Below are positions 23,144 through 30,532 of a DNA stretch of 32,142 nt, one piece after another. Within the stretch, counting starts at the first letter, position 1; every line of letters begins with the position of its first letter. The translations under genes and the position numbers were made by a program. The notes beneath the pieces are model-generated. The model saw only the letters and a program-made list of their open reading frames with translations. It did not search any database and was not told where the DNA came from. The DNA is taken from positions 1 through 32,142 of the forward strand of contig DATLFP010000101.1 of NCBI GenBank assembly GCA_035540955.1. The letters are read 5' to 3'. This DNA comes from DATLFP01 sp035540955. Its GTDB lineage: Bacteria; Actinomycetota; Acidimicrobiia; Acidimicrobiales; CADCSY01.

Positions 23144-24391
23144 TCAGACGATGGCCCCGGCGGCCGACAGGTCGGCCCGCAGCGCCTCGATGTCGGCGCG
23201 CCGGACATCCCCGCTGGAGCCGGCCGCGCCGGCGGCGTGGACGGCGGCGGCACCGGCGGCCTCGCCGGTGGCCATGGCGGCCGGGATCTCCTTGGTCGCC
23301 TGGTGGACGTAGCGGCTCGTGGAGATGCAGCGGCCGGCAACCACGAGGTTGGCGGCCGTTGCCGTGGTCATCGCCCGGAGCGGCACGTCGAAGGTGACGT
23401 CGCGGCGCGTCCAGTGCCCGGTGCGGGCGACGGCGTCCGGGAAGCGCACGCCGGCGTCCTCCTTGACCAGGACGTGATCGCCCACGAGCCGCCGGCTCTC
23501 CGTGATGCCCAGCGTCCGGGCGTAGTCGTCGAGCCAGGCGCCCTCGAACCCGGGCACGTCGCGCCGTAGCCGTTCGAGCTCCGCGCGTGCGGCGTCGCGG
23601 CACGCGTACGTCGCCCGCGTCATCGCGTCGGGATCGGTGGGATCGACGCGATCGGCGTGCGGGCCCCACGGCACGAGGTAGCGACCGGGGGCCGTCGTCC
23701 GGAACGCGAACGCATCGGGAGCGCCGGTCACCCCGCCCACGCGGAACCAGAGGTAGGGCGGGATGGCAACCGACTCGTGCGCCGCGCCGGCCGCCACCAG
23801 GACGTCGCCGTCGCCGGTCGCATCGACCACGACGCGGGGAACGATCGCCTCGCGGCCCCGCTTGCTCTCGACGATCGCCGCCGCGATCCGGTCACCGTCC
23901 ATCGCCACCGTGGCGAACCAGGTGTGCAGCCGGAGCCGGGCGCCCGAAGCCCGCAACAGGTCGTAGGCGACATCGACGAACGCCTCGGGGTCGAAGGCGA
24001 CGGAGTACCGCACCGACTCGGGCGCGCCCCAGATGAGGCCCCACCGCCGCCACGTCGCCACGGCGTCGGCCGCCTCGCTGTTCCACTGCTCGCGCGGCGG
24101 GAACACCGCCTGGCCGTCGGCGGCGAGACGGTCGACCGTCTCCTGGCACAGGCCGGCGACGACCTGGGTGCCCGCGCCGTCGTCGAGGGTCAGCAGCAGG
24201 TTGATCAGCCCGAACGTGGCGAGTCCGCCCACGGTGCCGCTGCCCTCGATCAGCCAGGTGTCGGCCCCCCGGCGAGCGGCGGCAACCGCGGCGGCCACGC
24301 CCGCCGAGCCGCCGCCGACGACGAGCACGTCGGGTCGACCGATGATCGGCGTGTCGCGGGCCGGCTCGACGATGGTCGCTCCAGCAGCCAT
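23144..24391 (-). CDS. FAD-dependent oxidoreductase (FAD_oxidored family)
   Basis: About 415 residues. The N-terminal dinucleotide motif is VLVVGGGSAGVAAAVAAARR with an acidic residue ending strand 2 (WLIEG); the family pattern GTVGGLATFGLIN follows. Further FAD contacts are VVVDATGDGDVLVAAGA and a C-terminal NLVVAGRCISTSRYVHQ...IPAAMATGEAAG. This is the PF12831 layout. The substrate is unknown. I chose the ATG at 24391 because CAGACT lies six bases upstream on the minus strand and the next upstream start (24424) would run through the operator-like palindrome. It is divergent from the amidohydrolase gene and probably co-regulated with it. Confidence 0.82.
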   Translation of the reverse strand: MAAGATIVEPARDTPIIGRPDVLVVGGGSAGVAAAVAAARRGADTWLIEGSGTVGGLATFGLINLLLTLDDGAGTQVVAGLCQETVDRLAADGQAVFPPREQWNSEAADAVATWRRWGLIWGAPESVRYSVAFDPEAFVDVAYDLLRASGARLRLHTWFATVAMDGDRIAAAIVESKRGREAIVPRVVVDATGDGDVLVAAGAAHESVAIPPYLWFRVGGVTGAPDAFAFRTTAPGRYLVPWGPHADRVDPTDPDAMTRATYACRDAARAELERLRRDVPGFEGAWLDDYARTLGITESRRLVGDHVLVKEDAGVRFPDAVARTGHWTRRDVTFDVPLRAMTTATAANLVVAGRCISTSRYVHQATKEIPAAMATGEAAGAAAVHAAGAAGSSGDVRRADIEALRADLSAAGAIV

Positions 24392-24417
24392 CGCGGCAGT
24401 CTGCCGGGGCCTGGTAC

Positions 24418-24433
24418 CTGACACCAGTGTCAG
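24418..24433. promoter_or_regulatory. Perfect 7+7 palindrome between divergent genes, probable operator
   Basis: CTGACAC-CA-GTGTCAG has exact 7-bp arms. With 17-bp spacers, the -35 positions of both divergent promoters (plus -10 TAGCCT at 24442; minus -10 CAGACT at 24403-24398) fall inside it. This is the form expected for a TetR- or FadR-like dimer site controlling both genes; the regulator is not identified. Confidence 0.6.
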
Positions 24434-24441
24434 ATCTGGCG

Positions 24442-24447
24442 TAGCCT
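24442..24447 (+). promoter_or_regulatory. -10 element TAGCCT, leaderless type, amidohydrolase gene
   Basis: TAGCCT is followed by exactly six bases and the ATG at 24454. CTGACA, close to a -35 hexamer, lies 18 bp upstream inside the palindrome. Confidence 0.65.
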
Positions 24448-24453
24448 CCTGCC

Positions 24454-26148
24454 ATGGCTGCAGATCTGGTGATCAGGGGGGCGACGATCGTCGACGGGAC
24501 CGGTGCGCCGGCCCGCACCGGCGACGTGGCGGTGCAGGACGGCAAGGTGGTCGCCGCGGGCGGGAAGGTCGGCGACACCGGCAACCGCGAGATCAACGGC
24601 GACGGCCTCCTGCTCACGCCCGGCTGGGTCGACATCCACACCCACTACGACGGCCAGGTCACCTGGGACCCCGAGGTCACCCCGTCGTCATGGCACGGCG
24701 TCACCACGGTGGTCATGGGCAATTGCGGCGTGGGCTTCGCCCCGGTGCGACCCGACGGCAAGGACTTCCTGATCGAGCTCATGGAGAGCGTCGAGGACAT
24801 CCCCGGCACCGCGCTGCACGAGGGCATCGCCTGGGAGTGGGAGTCCTTCAGCGAGTACATGGACGCCCTCGACACGGCGCCGCGCGTGCTCGACATCGCC
24901 GCCCAGATCCCGCACGCCGCGCTGCGGGCCTACGTGATGGGCGAGCGGGCGCACGAGGACGCCACCTACGACGAGGTGCTCGAGATGGCCGCCCTCGTGG
25001 AGCAGGGCCTGCGCGACGGCGCCATCGGCTTCACCACCTCCCGCACGATCCTGCACCGCTCCAAGCACGGCCTCATCCCCGGCACCACCGCGCCGGTCGA
25101 CGAGCTGATGACCATCGCCGACGCCATCGGCCGGGCCGGCCACGGCGTGTTCGAGCTCGTCTCCGACCACGCCACGACCACCGAGCGCGAGGTGATGTAC
25201 GACATCGCCAAGCACACCGGCGACACGGTGACGTACGCGCTGGCCCAGTCGCCCATGAACCCCGACAGCTACCGCGAGGTGCTGGCGGACGTGGAGCGGG
25301 TCGCCGCCGAGGGTGTGCCGATCATCCCCCAGGTGTCGAACCGGCCCACGGGCATGCTGTTCGGCCTGCAGTCGTCGCTCCACCCGTTCATCACCCACCC
25401 GACCTACCGAAAGATCGCCGACCTGCCTCTCGCCGCGCGGGTGGCCGAGCTGCGCAAGCCCGAGGTGCGCGCCCGGCTGCTGTCCGAGGACATCGGCACC
25501 GACTCCCCGATCGCCCGCGGCCTCATGTCGCGCTGGACGCACATGTTCCCGCTCGGCGACCCGCCCGACTACGAGCCTCCGGCCGAGGCGAGCGCCCAGG
25601 CCGCCGCCGACCGCGAGGGCCGCACGCCCCAGGAGGTCATGCTCGACTGGCTGCTCGAGCGGGACGGCACGGCCCTGATCTTCGCCCCCCTGGCGTCGTA
25701 CGCGTACTGGAACCACGACGCCATCCGGGAGATGATCACCCACCCGAACACGATCCTCGGCCTGTCCGACGGGGGCGCCCACTGCGGCCTGATCTGCGAT
25801 GCGTCGATGACCACGTTCAACCTCACGCACTGGGCCCGCGATCGCAGCCGGGGCGAGAAGCTCACCGTCGAGCAGGCCGTCGAGCTGCAGACCCGCCGGA
25901 CGGCGCGCGCCTACGGCTTCACCGACCGCGGCACGATCGAGACCGGCATGCGGGCCGACCTCAACCTCGTCGACCTCGAGGGCCTGCGGTTGCACGCCCC
26001 GGAGATGGTCTTCGACCTCCCCGCCGGCGGTCGTCGCCTCATCCAGAAGGTCGACGGCTACGAGGCGACCATCGTCGCCGGTCAGGTCACCTTCGAGAAG
26101 GGCGAGCCCACGGGCGCCCGCCCCGGCGGCCTCTACCGAGCTCGGTAG
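24454..26148 (+). CDS. Amidohydrolase, N-acyl-D-amino-acid deacylase (D-aminoacylase) family
   Basis: 564 residues with a small beta domain at both ends (MAADLVIRGATIVDGTG; IVAGQVTFEKGEP) around a metal-dependent TIM barrel. Metal ligands H62 and H64 are in VDIHTHYDGQ, the metal-bridging Cys typical of D-aminoacylases is C91 in GNCGVGFAP, and the catalytic Asp is about D439 in GLSDGGAHC. The family removes N-acyl groups from D-amino acids, but many relatives hydrolyse other cyclic or acylated amides; the longer length is usual for actinobacterial paralogues. It is divergent from a FAD oxidoreductase with a shared palindromic operator, and may act in one catabolic step set with it. Confidence 0.85.
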   Translation: MAADLVIRGATIVDGTGAPARTGDVAVQDGKVVAAGGKVGDTGNREINGDGLLLTPGWVDIHTHYDGQVTWDPEVTPSSWHGVTTVVMGNCGVGFAPVRPDGKDFLIELMESVEDIPGTALHEGIAWEWESFSEYMDALDTAPRVLDIAAQIPHAALRAYVMGERAHEDATYDEVLEMAALVEQGLRDGAIGFTTSRTILHRSKHGLIPGTTAPVDELMTIADAIGRAGHGVFELVSDHATTTEREVMYDIAKHTGDTVTYALAQSPMNPDSYREVLADVERVAAEGVPIIPQVSNRPTGMLFGLQSSLHPFITHPTYRKIADLPLAARVAELRKPEVRARLLSEDIGTDSPIARGLMSRWTHMFPLGDPPDYEPPAEASAQAAADREGRTPQEVMLDWLLERDGTALIFAPLASYAYWNHDAIREMITHPNTILGLSDGGAHCGLICDASMTTFNLTHWARDRSRGEKLTVEQAVELQTRRTARAYGFTDRGTIETGMRADLNLVDLEGLRLHAPEMVFDLPAGGRRLIQKVDGYEATIVAGQVTFEKGEPTGARPGGLYRAR

Positions 26149-26157
26149 CGCGACCCT

Positions 26158-26952
26158 TCACCAGTCGAGCTGGAGGACCGCCCGCATCGTCGACTCGAAC
26201 TGCTCGAAGGGCATCGAGTCGCGGGTGGAGATCACGAGCTTGGCGTCCTCGCCCACCGGGTGGCGGAGCACGGCGTCGTCGTCGTCGATCACCTCGGCGA
26301 TCACCCCGGCCACGAGGTCGGGACCGGGCTTGGGTCCGTCGCCGCTCAGCCGGTCGGTGGCGCCCTCCCACTGCTCGGTGAGCCCGGCGTAGACCGGGCT
26401 GTCCTCGTTGTAGTGACGGATGTTCGACCGGAACGCGGTCTCGATCACCCCCGGCTCGATGAGGTGGAGCCGGATGCCGAAGTGGCCGAGCTCGTAGTGC
26501 ATGCCCTCGGTGATCGCCTCCAGCGCGAACTTGCTGGCCGAGTAGAAGGAGCCGTAGGGCTGCGAGACGCGGCCGGCCACCGACGAGACGTTGACGATCA
26601 CGCCCTTGCCTCGCTCCCGCATCTGCGGGATGACGCCCTGCATCATGCGCAGGGCGCCGAACACGTTCGTCTCGAACATCGCCTTCACCTCGGAGACGGG
26701 CATGAGCTCGCCCGGTCCCCGGATCTCGAAGCCGGCGTTGTTCACCAGCACGTCGACCTCCCCGGCGGCGGCGATGGCTCCCCGGATGGAGGCGTCGTCG
26801 TCCACGTCGAGGGAGAGGCGCTCCGCCACCTCGAGATCGGCGATCGACTCGGGCCGGCGGGCGGTGGCGATCACCTCGTGACCCCGCTCCGTGAGACCGA
26901 CGGCTGTCGCCCGCCCGATGCCGGTGGAACAGCCGGTGATGAGGATGCGCAT
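26158..26952 (-). CDS. Short-chain dehydrogenase/reductase (SDR)
   Basis: 264 residues, classical SDR length. The cofactor motif is TGCSTGIG (6-13) with ATARR after strand 2, which suggests NADP(H). NNAG is at 71-74, the catalytic Ser at 123-124 in NVSSVAG, and Y137 and K141 in FYSASK. The PG motif (IEPGVIET) follows. The substrate is unknown; a hydroxyl/keto substrate is expected. The ATG at 26952 has CATGCT six bases upstream on the minus strand. Its stop is nine bases from the amidohydrolase stop, and its start is 33 bp from the divergent DUF2461 gene. Confidence 0.88.
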   Translation of the reverse strand: MRILITGCSTGIGRATAVGLTERGHEVIATARRPESIADLEVAERLSLDVDDDASIRGAIAAAGEVDVLVNNAGFEIRGPGELMPVSEVKAMFETNVFGALRMMQGVIPQMRERGKGVIVNVSSVAGRVSQPYGSFYSASKFALEAITEGMHYELGHFGIRLHLIEPGVIETAFRSNIRHYNEDSPVYAGLTEQWEGATDRLSGDGPKPGPDLVAGVIAEVIDDDDAVLRHPVGEDAKLVISTRDSMPFEQFESTMRAVLQLDW

Positions 26953-26956
26953 CGCC

Positions 26957-26982
26957 GCAGCATGTCAGTGCGGCAGCATGTC
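26957..26982. promoter_or_regulatory. Divergent promoter with GCAGCATGTC repeated at 16-bp period
   Basis: GCAGCATGTC occurs at 26957-26966 and 26973-26982. The first copy contains, on the minus strand, CATGCT six bases before the SDR ATG. The second contains CAGCAT six bases before the ATG at 26986. Both are CANNNT variants of the local -10 pattern. Confidence 0.4.
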
Positions 26983-26985
26983 GGC

Positions 26986-27636
26986 ATGTTCACCGGCATC
27001 CCGGCCGACGCCTTCGACTTCTACGAGGAGCTGGCCGCCGACAACACCAAGGCGTGGTGGACCGAGAACAAGGCGCGGTACGAGGCCCACGTGCGCGAGC
27101 CCGTCGAGGCCCTCCTCACCTCATTGGCCGAGGAGTTCGGTCCGACGGCGAAGATCTTCCGGCCGTACCGCGACGTCCGGTTCTCGAAGGACAAGACGCC
27201 GTACAAGACCAACCTCGGGGCCACGACGACCGACAAGGACGGCTCGGTCTGGTACCTGGCCCTCTCCCCGGACGGGCTCTACGTCGGCGGCGGCTACTAC
27301 CGGATGGCCAAGGATCAGGTCGCGGCCTTCCGGGCCGCCGTGGTCGACGACACCACCGGAGCGGCGCTCGAGCGCGTGATCGCGACGGCGGAGAAGGCCG
27401 GCTTCGAGGTCGGCGGCGAGCAGCTCAAGCGCGTCCCGCCCGGCTTCGACAAGGAGCATCCCCGCGGCCGCTTCCTGCGCCACAAGGGCCTCTACCTCGG
27501 CCGACAGCTGGACCCGGCGGCGTGGATGGGCACGAGGAAGGCGGCCGACCGCGTCGCTGCCCTCTGGCGCGACCTCCGCCCCGTCCAGGCGTGGCTGCAC
27601 GCCCACGTCGGACCCAGCACCCTCCCCGACCGCTGA
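26986..27636 (+). CDS. DUF2461 (TIGR02453) family protein
   Basis: 216 residues matching my recollection of the DUF2461 family: FDFYEELAADNTKAWWTENK near the start, then FRPYRDVRFSKDKTPYKTN, GLYVGGGYYRMA and HPRGRFLRHKGLYL. The function of the family is not established. No signal peptide or membrane helix. The ATG at 26986 has CAGCAT six bases upstream. A 47-bp hairpin begins two bases after the stop and separates it from the convergent nitrilase-family gene. Confidence 0.85.
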   Translation: MFTGIPADAFDFYEELAADNTKAWWTENKARYEAHVREPVEALLTSLAEEFGPTAKIFRPYRDVRFSKDKTPYKTNLGATTTDKDGSVWYLALSPDGLYVGGGYYRMAKDQVAAFRAAVVDDTTGAALERVIATAEKAGFEVGGEQLKRVPPGFDKEHPRGRFLRHKGLYLGRQLDPAAWMGTRKAADRVAALWRDLRPVQAWLHAHVGPSTLPDR

Positions 27637-27638
27637 CG

Positions 27639-27685
27639 TTCTTGGAGCAACCAGACGTGTTCTGCACGCCTGGTTGCTCCAAGAA
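27639..27685. terminator. 47-bp hairpin, bidirectional terminator, copy 1 of a dispersed repeat
   Basis: Outer arms TTCTTGGAGCAACCAG and CTGGTTGCTCCAAGAA pair perfectly (16 bp), then one mismatch, then CGTG/CACG around a 5-base loop. It sits exactly between two convergent stops (27636 and 27686). A second copy of the same length is at 32055-32101 (39 of 47 bases identical). No U tract. Confidence 0.75.
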
Positions 27686-28438
27686 TCAGTCGGGGCGGCG
27701 GTCGGCCATGAACGGGAGGTCGGCGCGCACCGTGGCCACGACGGCGGGGTCGATGTCAGCCGCGAGGACGGTCTCCTCGTCGCCCGCCGATGCCAACTCC
27801 TCCCCCATGGGGTCGATGATGCTGCTGTCGCCGACGTAGCGGAGCCCGCCGCCGGCACCGACCCGGTTCACCCCGGCGACGTACGCCTGGTTCTCGATGG
27901 CCCGCGCCCGCAGGAGCGTCCGCCAGTGCTCGCGCCGCGGCGCCGGCCACGATGCCACCACGAGGAAGAGATCGGTGGTGGGCGCCAGCGGCCAGTACGC
28001 ATCGGCGAAGCGCAGGTCGTAGCAGACGGTCAGCGCCGTCCTGACCCCGTCGACGTCGACGGTGACCCGCTCGTCGCCGGCGGCGTAGTGCTCGTGCTCG
28101 CCGGCGTAGGCGAAGGGATGGCGCTTGGCGTAGCGGTGCACCTCGCCGTCGGGGCCGGCGAGGGTGAACACGTTCGAGGGCCGGTCGGCCCCGTCCAGCA
28201 CGACGGGGATCGATCCGCCGATCCAGCGACGCCGCGCCGCGGCGTGATCGACCAACCACGTCGTCGTGGGCCCCTCCGGTGGCTCGGCCACCGCCCGCGA
28301 CATCGTGAAGCCGACGGCGAACATCTCCGGCAGGACCACCAGATCGGCCTCGACCGGGGCCAGCAGCCCGTCGAGCCGCGCCAGCGTCGCCGACCGATCC
28401 TCCCAGGCGATGTCGTGCTGCACGGCGGCGAGGCGCAT
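27686..28438 (-). CDS. Carbon-nitrogen hydrolase, omega-amidase (YafV/Nit2)-like
   Basis: 250 residues of the nitrilase superfamily with the complete Glu-Lys-Cys triad: E38 (LVVLPEMF), K105 (RYAKRHPF) and C139 (LTVCYDLRF). The motifs and length fit the omega-amidase branch, which hydrolyses 2-oxoglutaramate or 2-oxosuccinamate to the 2-oxo acid and ammonia. It lies three bases downstream of a class I aminotransferase gene on the same strand. That pairing is the known glutamine transaminase/omega-amidase couple, also used in methionine salvage. Other amides or nitriles cannot be excluded from sequence alone. Confidence 0.85.
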   Translation of the reverse strand: MRLAAVQHDIAWEDRSATLARLDGLLAPVEADLVVLPEMFAVGFTMSRAVAEPPEGPTTTWLVDHAAARRRWIGGSIPVVLDGADRPSNVFTLAGPDGEVHRYAKRHPFAYAGEHEHYAAGDERVTVDVDGVRTALTVCYDLRFADAYWPLAPTTDLFLVVASWPAPRREHWRTLLRARAIENQAYVAGVNRVGAGGGLRYVGDSSIIDPMGEELASAGDEETVLAADIDPAVVATVRADLPFMADRRPD

Positions 28439-28441
28439 GGA

Positions 28442-29602
28442 TCAGGCCAACGCCTTCAGCCGGGAGGCCGCCTCGGCCAGCACCTCGGGCCGCTTGCAGA
28501 ACGTGAACCGCACGATGTGCTCACCGCCGGCCGGGTCCTCGTGGAACACCGACGTCGGCACAGCCACCACGCCGCAGCGCTCCGGCAGCGCCCGGCAGAA
28601 CGTGAGGCCGTCCTCGTCGGTCAGCGGCCGGATGTCGGCGGTCACGAAGTAGGTGCCACGCGGGCGGAACACCTCGAAGCCGGCCGTCTCCAGCCCCTCG
28701 CACAGCAGGTCGCGCTTGGCCTGCAGGTCGCGACGGAGGCCGTCGAAGTACGCATCGGGGAGCCGCAGCCCCACCGCCACCGCCGGCTGGAAGGGCGCGC
28801 CGCTCACGTAGGTGAGGAACTGCTTGGCGGTGCGGACGGCCGTCACCAGCTCGGCTGGTCCGACCGCCCAGCCGATCTTCCACCCCGTGAACGACAGCGT
28901 CTTGCCGGCCGAGGAGATCGTGACGGTCCGCTCCGCCATGCCCGGCAAGGTGGCCAGCGGGACGTGGGTGCCGTCGAAGACCATGTGCTCGTACACCTCA
29001 TCGGTGACGGCCAGGAGGTCCCGCTCGACGCAGAGGCTCGCGATCGCGCGCAGCTCCTCGCTGGACAGCACCGCACCGGTCGGGTTGTGGGGCGAGTTCA
29101 CGAGCACGAGGCGGGTGCGGGGCGAGATCGCCTCCCGCAGCGTGCCGAGGTCGAGGGCGTGCGCCGGCGGCCGGAGGGGCACGGGGACGAGACGAGCCCC
29201 CGCCATCGAGGCCGCCGCCCGGTAGGAGTCGTAGGCGGGCTCGAAGGCGACGACCTCGTCGCCCGCCTCGCACAGCGCCAGGAGGGCGGCGGTGATCGCC
29301 TCCGTGGCGCCGGCGGTGACGAGCACCTCCTCGTCGGGATCGACGTGCATCCCCCAGAACCGCGCCTGGTGCTCGGCGATGGCCCGTCGGAGATCGAGGA
29401 TGCCGGGCCCCGGGGGGTACTGGTTGTGGCCGTCGCGGATGGCGGCGATGGCGGCCTCGGCCACCTCGGCAGGCCCGTCGGTGTCGGGGAAGCCCTGGCC
29501 GAGGTTGATCGATCCGGTGGCCGCGGCGAGGGCTGACATCTCGGCGAAGATCGTCGTGCCGAACCCGTGCAGGCGGGTGCTCAGGAACGGCGGACCGGCC
29601 AC
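28442..29602 (-). CDS. Class I PLP aminotransferase, likely glutamine/methionine-type (YbdL/KAT-like)
   Basis: 386 residues of fold type I. Substrate and cofactor motifs are INLGQGFPDTDGP (32-44), TAGATEAI (96-103), NSPHNPTG (N173), DEVYEHMVFDG (D201) and SSAGKTLSFTGWKIGW with Schiff-base K234. The GQGFPD opening and the GKTLSFTGWK form are shared with kynurenine/glutamine transaminases and methionine aminotransferase YbdL. The omega-amidase-like gene three bases downstream supports glutamine as the amino donor, since hydrolysis of 2-oxoglutaramate drives the transamination. The GTG start has TAGCCT exactly six bases upstream. DapC-type activity is an alternative. Confidence 0.87.
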   Translation of the reverse strand: MAGPPFLSTRLHGFGTTIFAEMSALAAATGSINLGQGFPDTDGPAEVAEAAIAAIRDGHNQYPPGPGILDLRRAIAEHQARFWGMHVDPDEEVLVTAGATEAITAALLALCEAGDEVVAFEPAYDSYRAAASMAGARLVPVPLRPPAHALDLGTLREAISPRTRLVLVNSPHNPTGAVLSSEELRAIASLCVERDLLAVTDEVYEHMVFDGTHVPLATLPGMAERTVTISSAGKTLSFTGWKIGWAVGPAELVTAVRTAKQFLTYVSGAPFQPAVAVGLRLPDAYFDGLRRDLQAKRDLLCEGLETAGFEVFRPRGTYFVTADIRPLTDEDGLTFCRALPERCGVVAVPTSVFHEDPAGGEHIVRFTFCKRPEVLAEAASRLKALA

Positions 29603-29608
29603 GCCGTG

Positions 29609-29614
29609 AGGCTA
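29609..29614 (-). promoter_or_regulatory. -10 element TAGCCT, leaderless type, aminotransferase/omega-amidase operon
   Basis: On the minus strand TAGCCT is followed by exactly six bases and the GTG at 29602. Confidence 0.6.
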
Positions 29615-29646
29615 GTGACCACCGGCATGGGGCAGGCTTGCGCCCC

Positions 29647-30522
29647 ATGAGCGACGCGGTGAGGGTCGGACTCGTCGGGGCCGGTCCCTGGGCCGCCCTC
29701 GTGCACGCCCCCGTCCTCGCCGCCGGACCCAGCACGCGGCTGGCCGGTGTGTGGGCGCGACGGCCCGAGGCGGCGGCCGCCTTGGCCGACCGCCACCATG
29801 TCCCGGCGTTCGACGCCCTCGAGGCGCTCTTCGATGCCTGCGACGTGGTGGCGTGCTGCGTGCCACCCGACGTCCAGGCCGAGATCGCCATCGAGGCCGC
29901 CGGGGCCGGCAAGCACCTGCTCCTCGAGAAGCCGATCGCCGCCGACCTCCCGGCCGCCGAACGCCTCGCCGGCGCCATCCGGGAGGCCGGCGTCCGCTCC
30001 CTGGTCGTCCTCAGCTGGCGCTACTCGGCGGCCGTCCGCTCGTTCCTCGAGCGATCGGCGGGCTTCGGCGCGCTGGGCGGTCGCGGGCACTTCGTCTCCG
30101 GGGCCCTGCTCGGGGGCATGTTCGCGACCCCGTGGCGACTGGAGCGGGGCCCGCTCCTCGATCTCGGCCCGCACGTGATCGACCTTCTCGACGCCGCGCT
30201 CGGGCGGGTCACGGCCGTCGAGGCCCGAGGCGACCGGCTCGGGTGGGTCGGCCTCCTCCTCGAGCACGAGGGCGGCGCGGTGTCGGAAGCGTCCCTCTGC
30301 GCGACCGCGGCCATCGAGCCGCACCGCAGCGGCGTGGAGCTCTATGGTCGCGGCGGCGTCCTCGAGATCGACTGCGCGGCGGCGGTGGGTCCGGAGGCGT
30401 TCGCCACGCTCACGGCGGAGCTGGCCTCGACGGTGCGCTCCGGCGATCCCCACCCGCTCGATGTCGAGCGGGGGCTGCACCTGCAACGGCTGATCGCCGA
30501 CGCCGAGCGGCAGCTGGGCTGA
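29647..30522 (+). CDS. Gfo/Idh/MocA family NAD(P)-dependent oxidoreductase
   Basis: 291 residues. The N-terminal Rossmann fold starts with VRVGLVGAGPWA and the family motif EKP is present (E94-K95-P96 in LLLEKPIAAD). The C-terminal half has LDLGPHVIDLLDA with the conserved His, and a beta-sheet region (GVELYGRGGVLEID). Members oxidise or reduce sugars, inositols and related polyols; the substrate is not predictable. The protein is somewhat shorter than the usual 330-380 residues. ATG at 29647 is the only start that keeps the Rossmann strand at the N-terminus. It diverges from the aminotransferase operon by 44 bp and converges with the CAP-domain gene. Confidence 0.85.
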   Translation: MSDAVRVGLVGAGPWAALVHAPVLAAGPSTRLAGVWARRPEAAAALADRHHVPAFDALEALFDACDVVACCVPPDVQAEIAIEAAGAGKHLLLEKPIAADLPAAERLAGAIREAGVRSLVVLSWRYSAAVRSFLERSAGFGALGGRGHFVSGALLGGMFATPWRLERGPLLDLGPHVIDLLDAALGRVTAVEARGDRLGWVGLLLEHEGGAVSEASLCATAAIEPHRSGVELYGRGGVLEIDCAAAVGPEAFATLTAELASTVRSGDPHPLDVERGLHLQRLIADAERQLG

Positions 30523-30532
30523 GGCCACGTCG

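Noticed and set aside
26260..26985. Long 5' extension of the DUF2461 frame across the SDR gene
   Set aside because: It is antisense to a well-supported SDR; the conserved protein begins at 26986.
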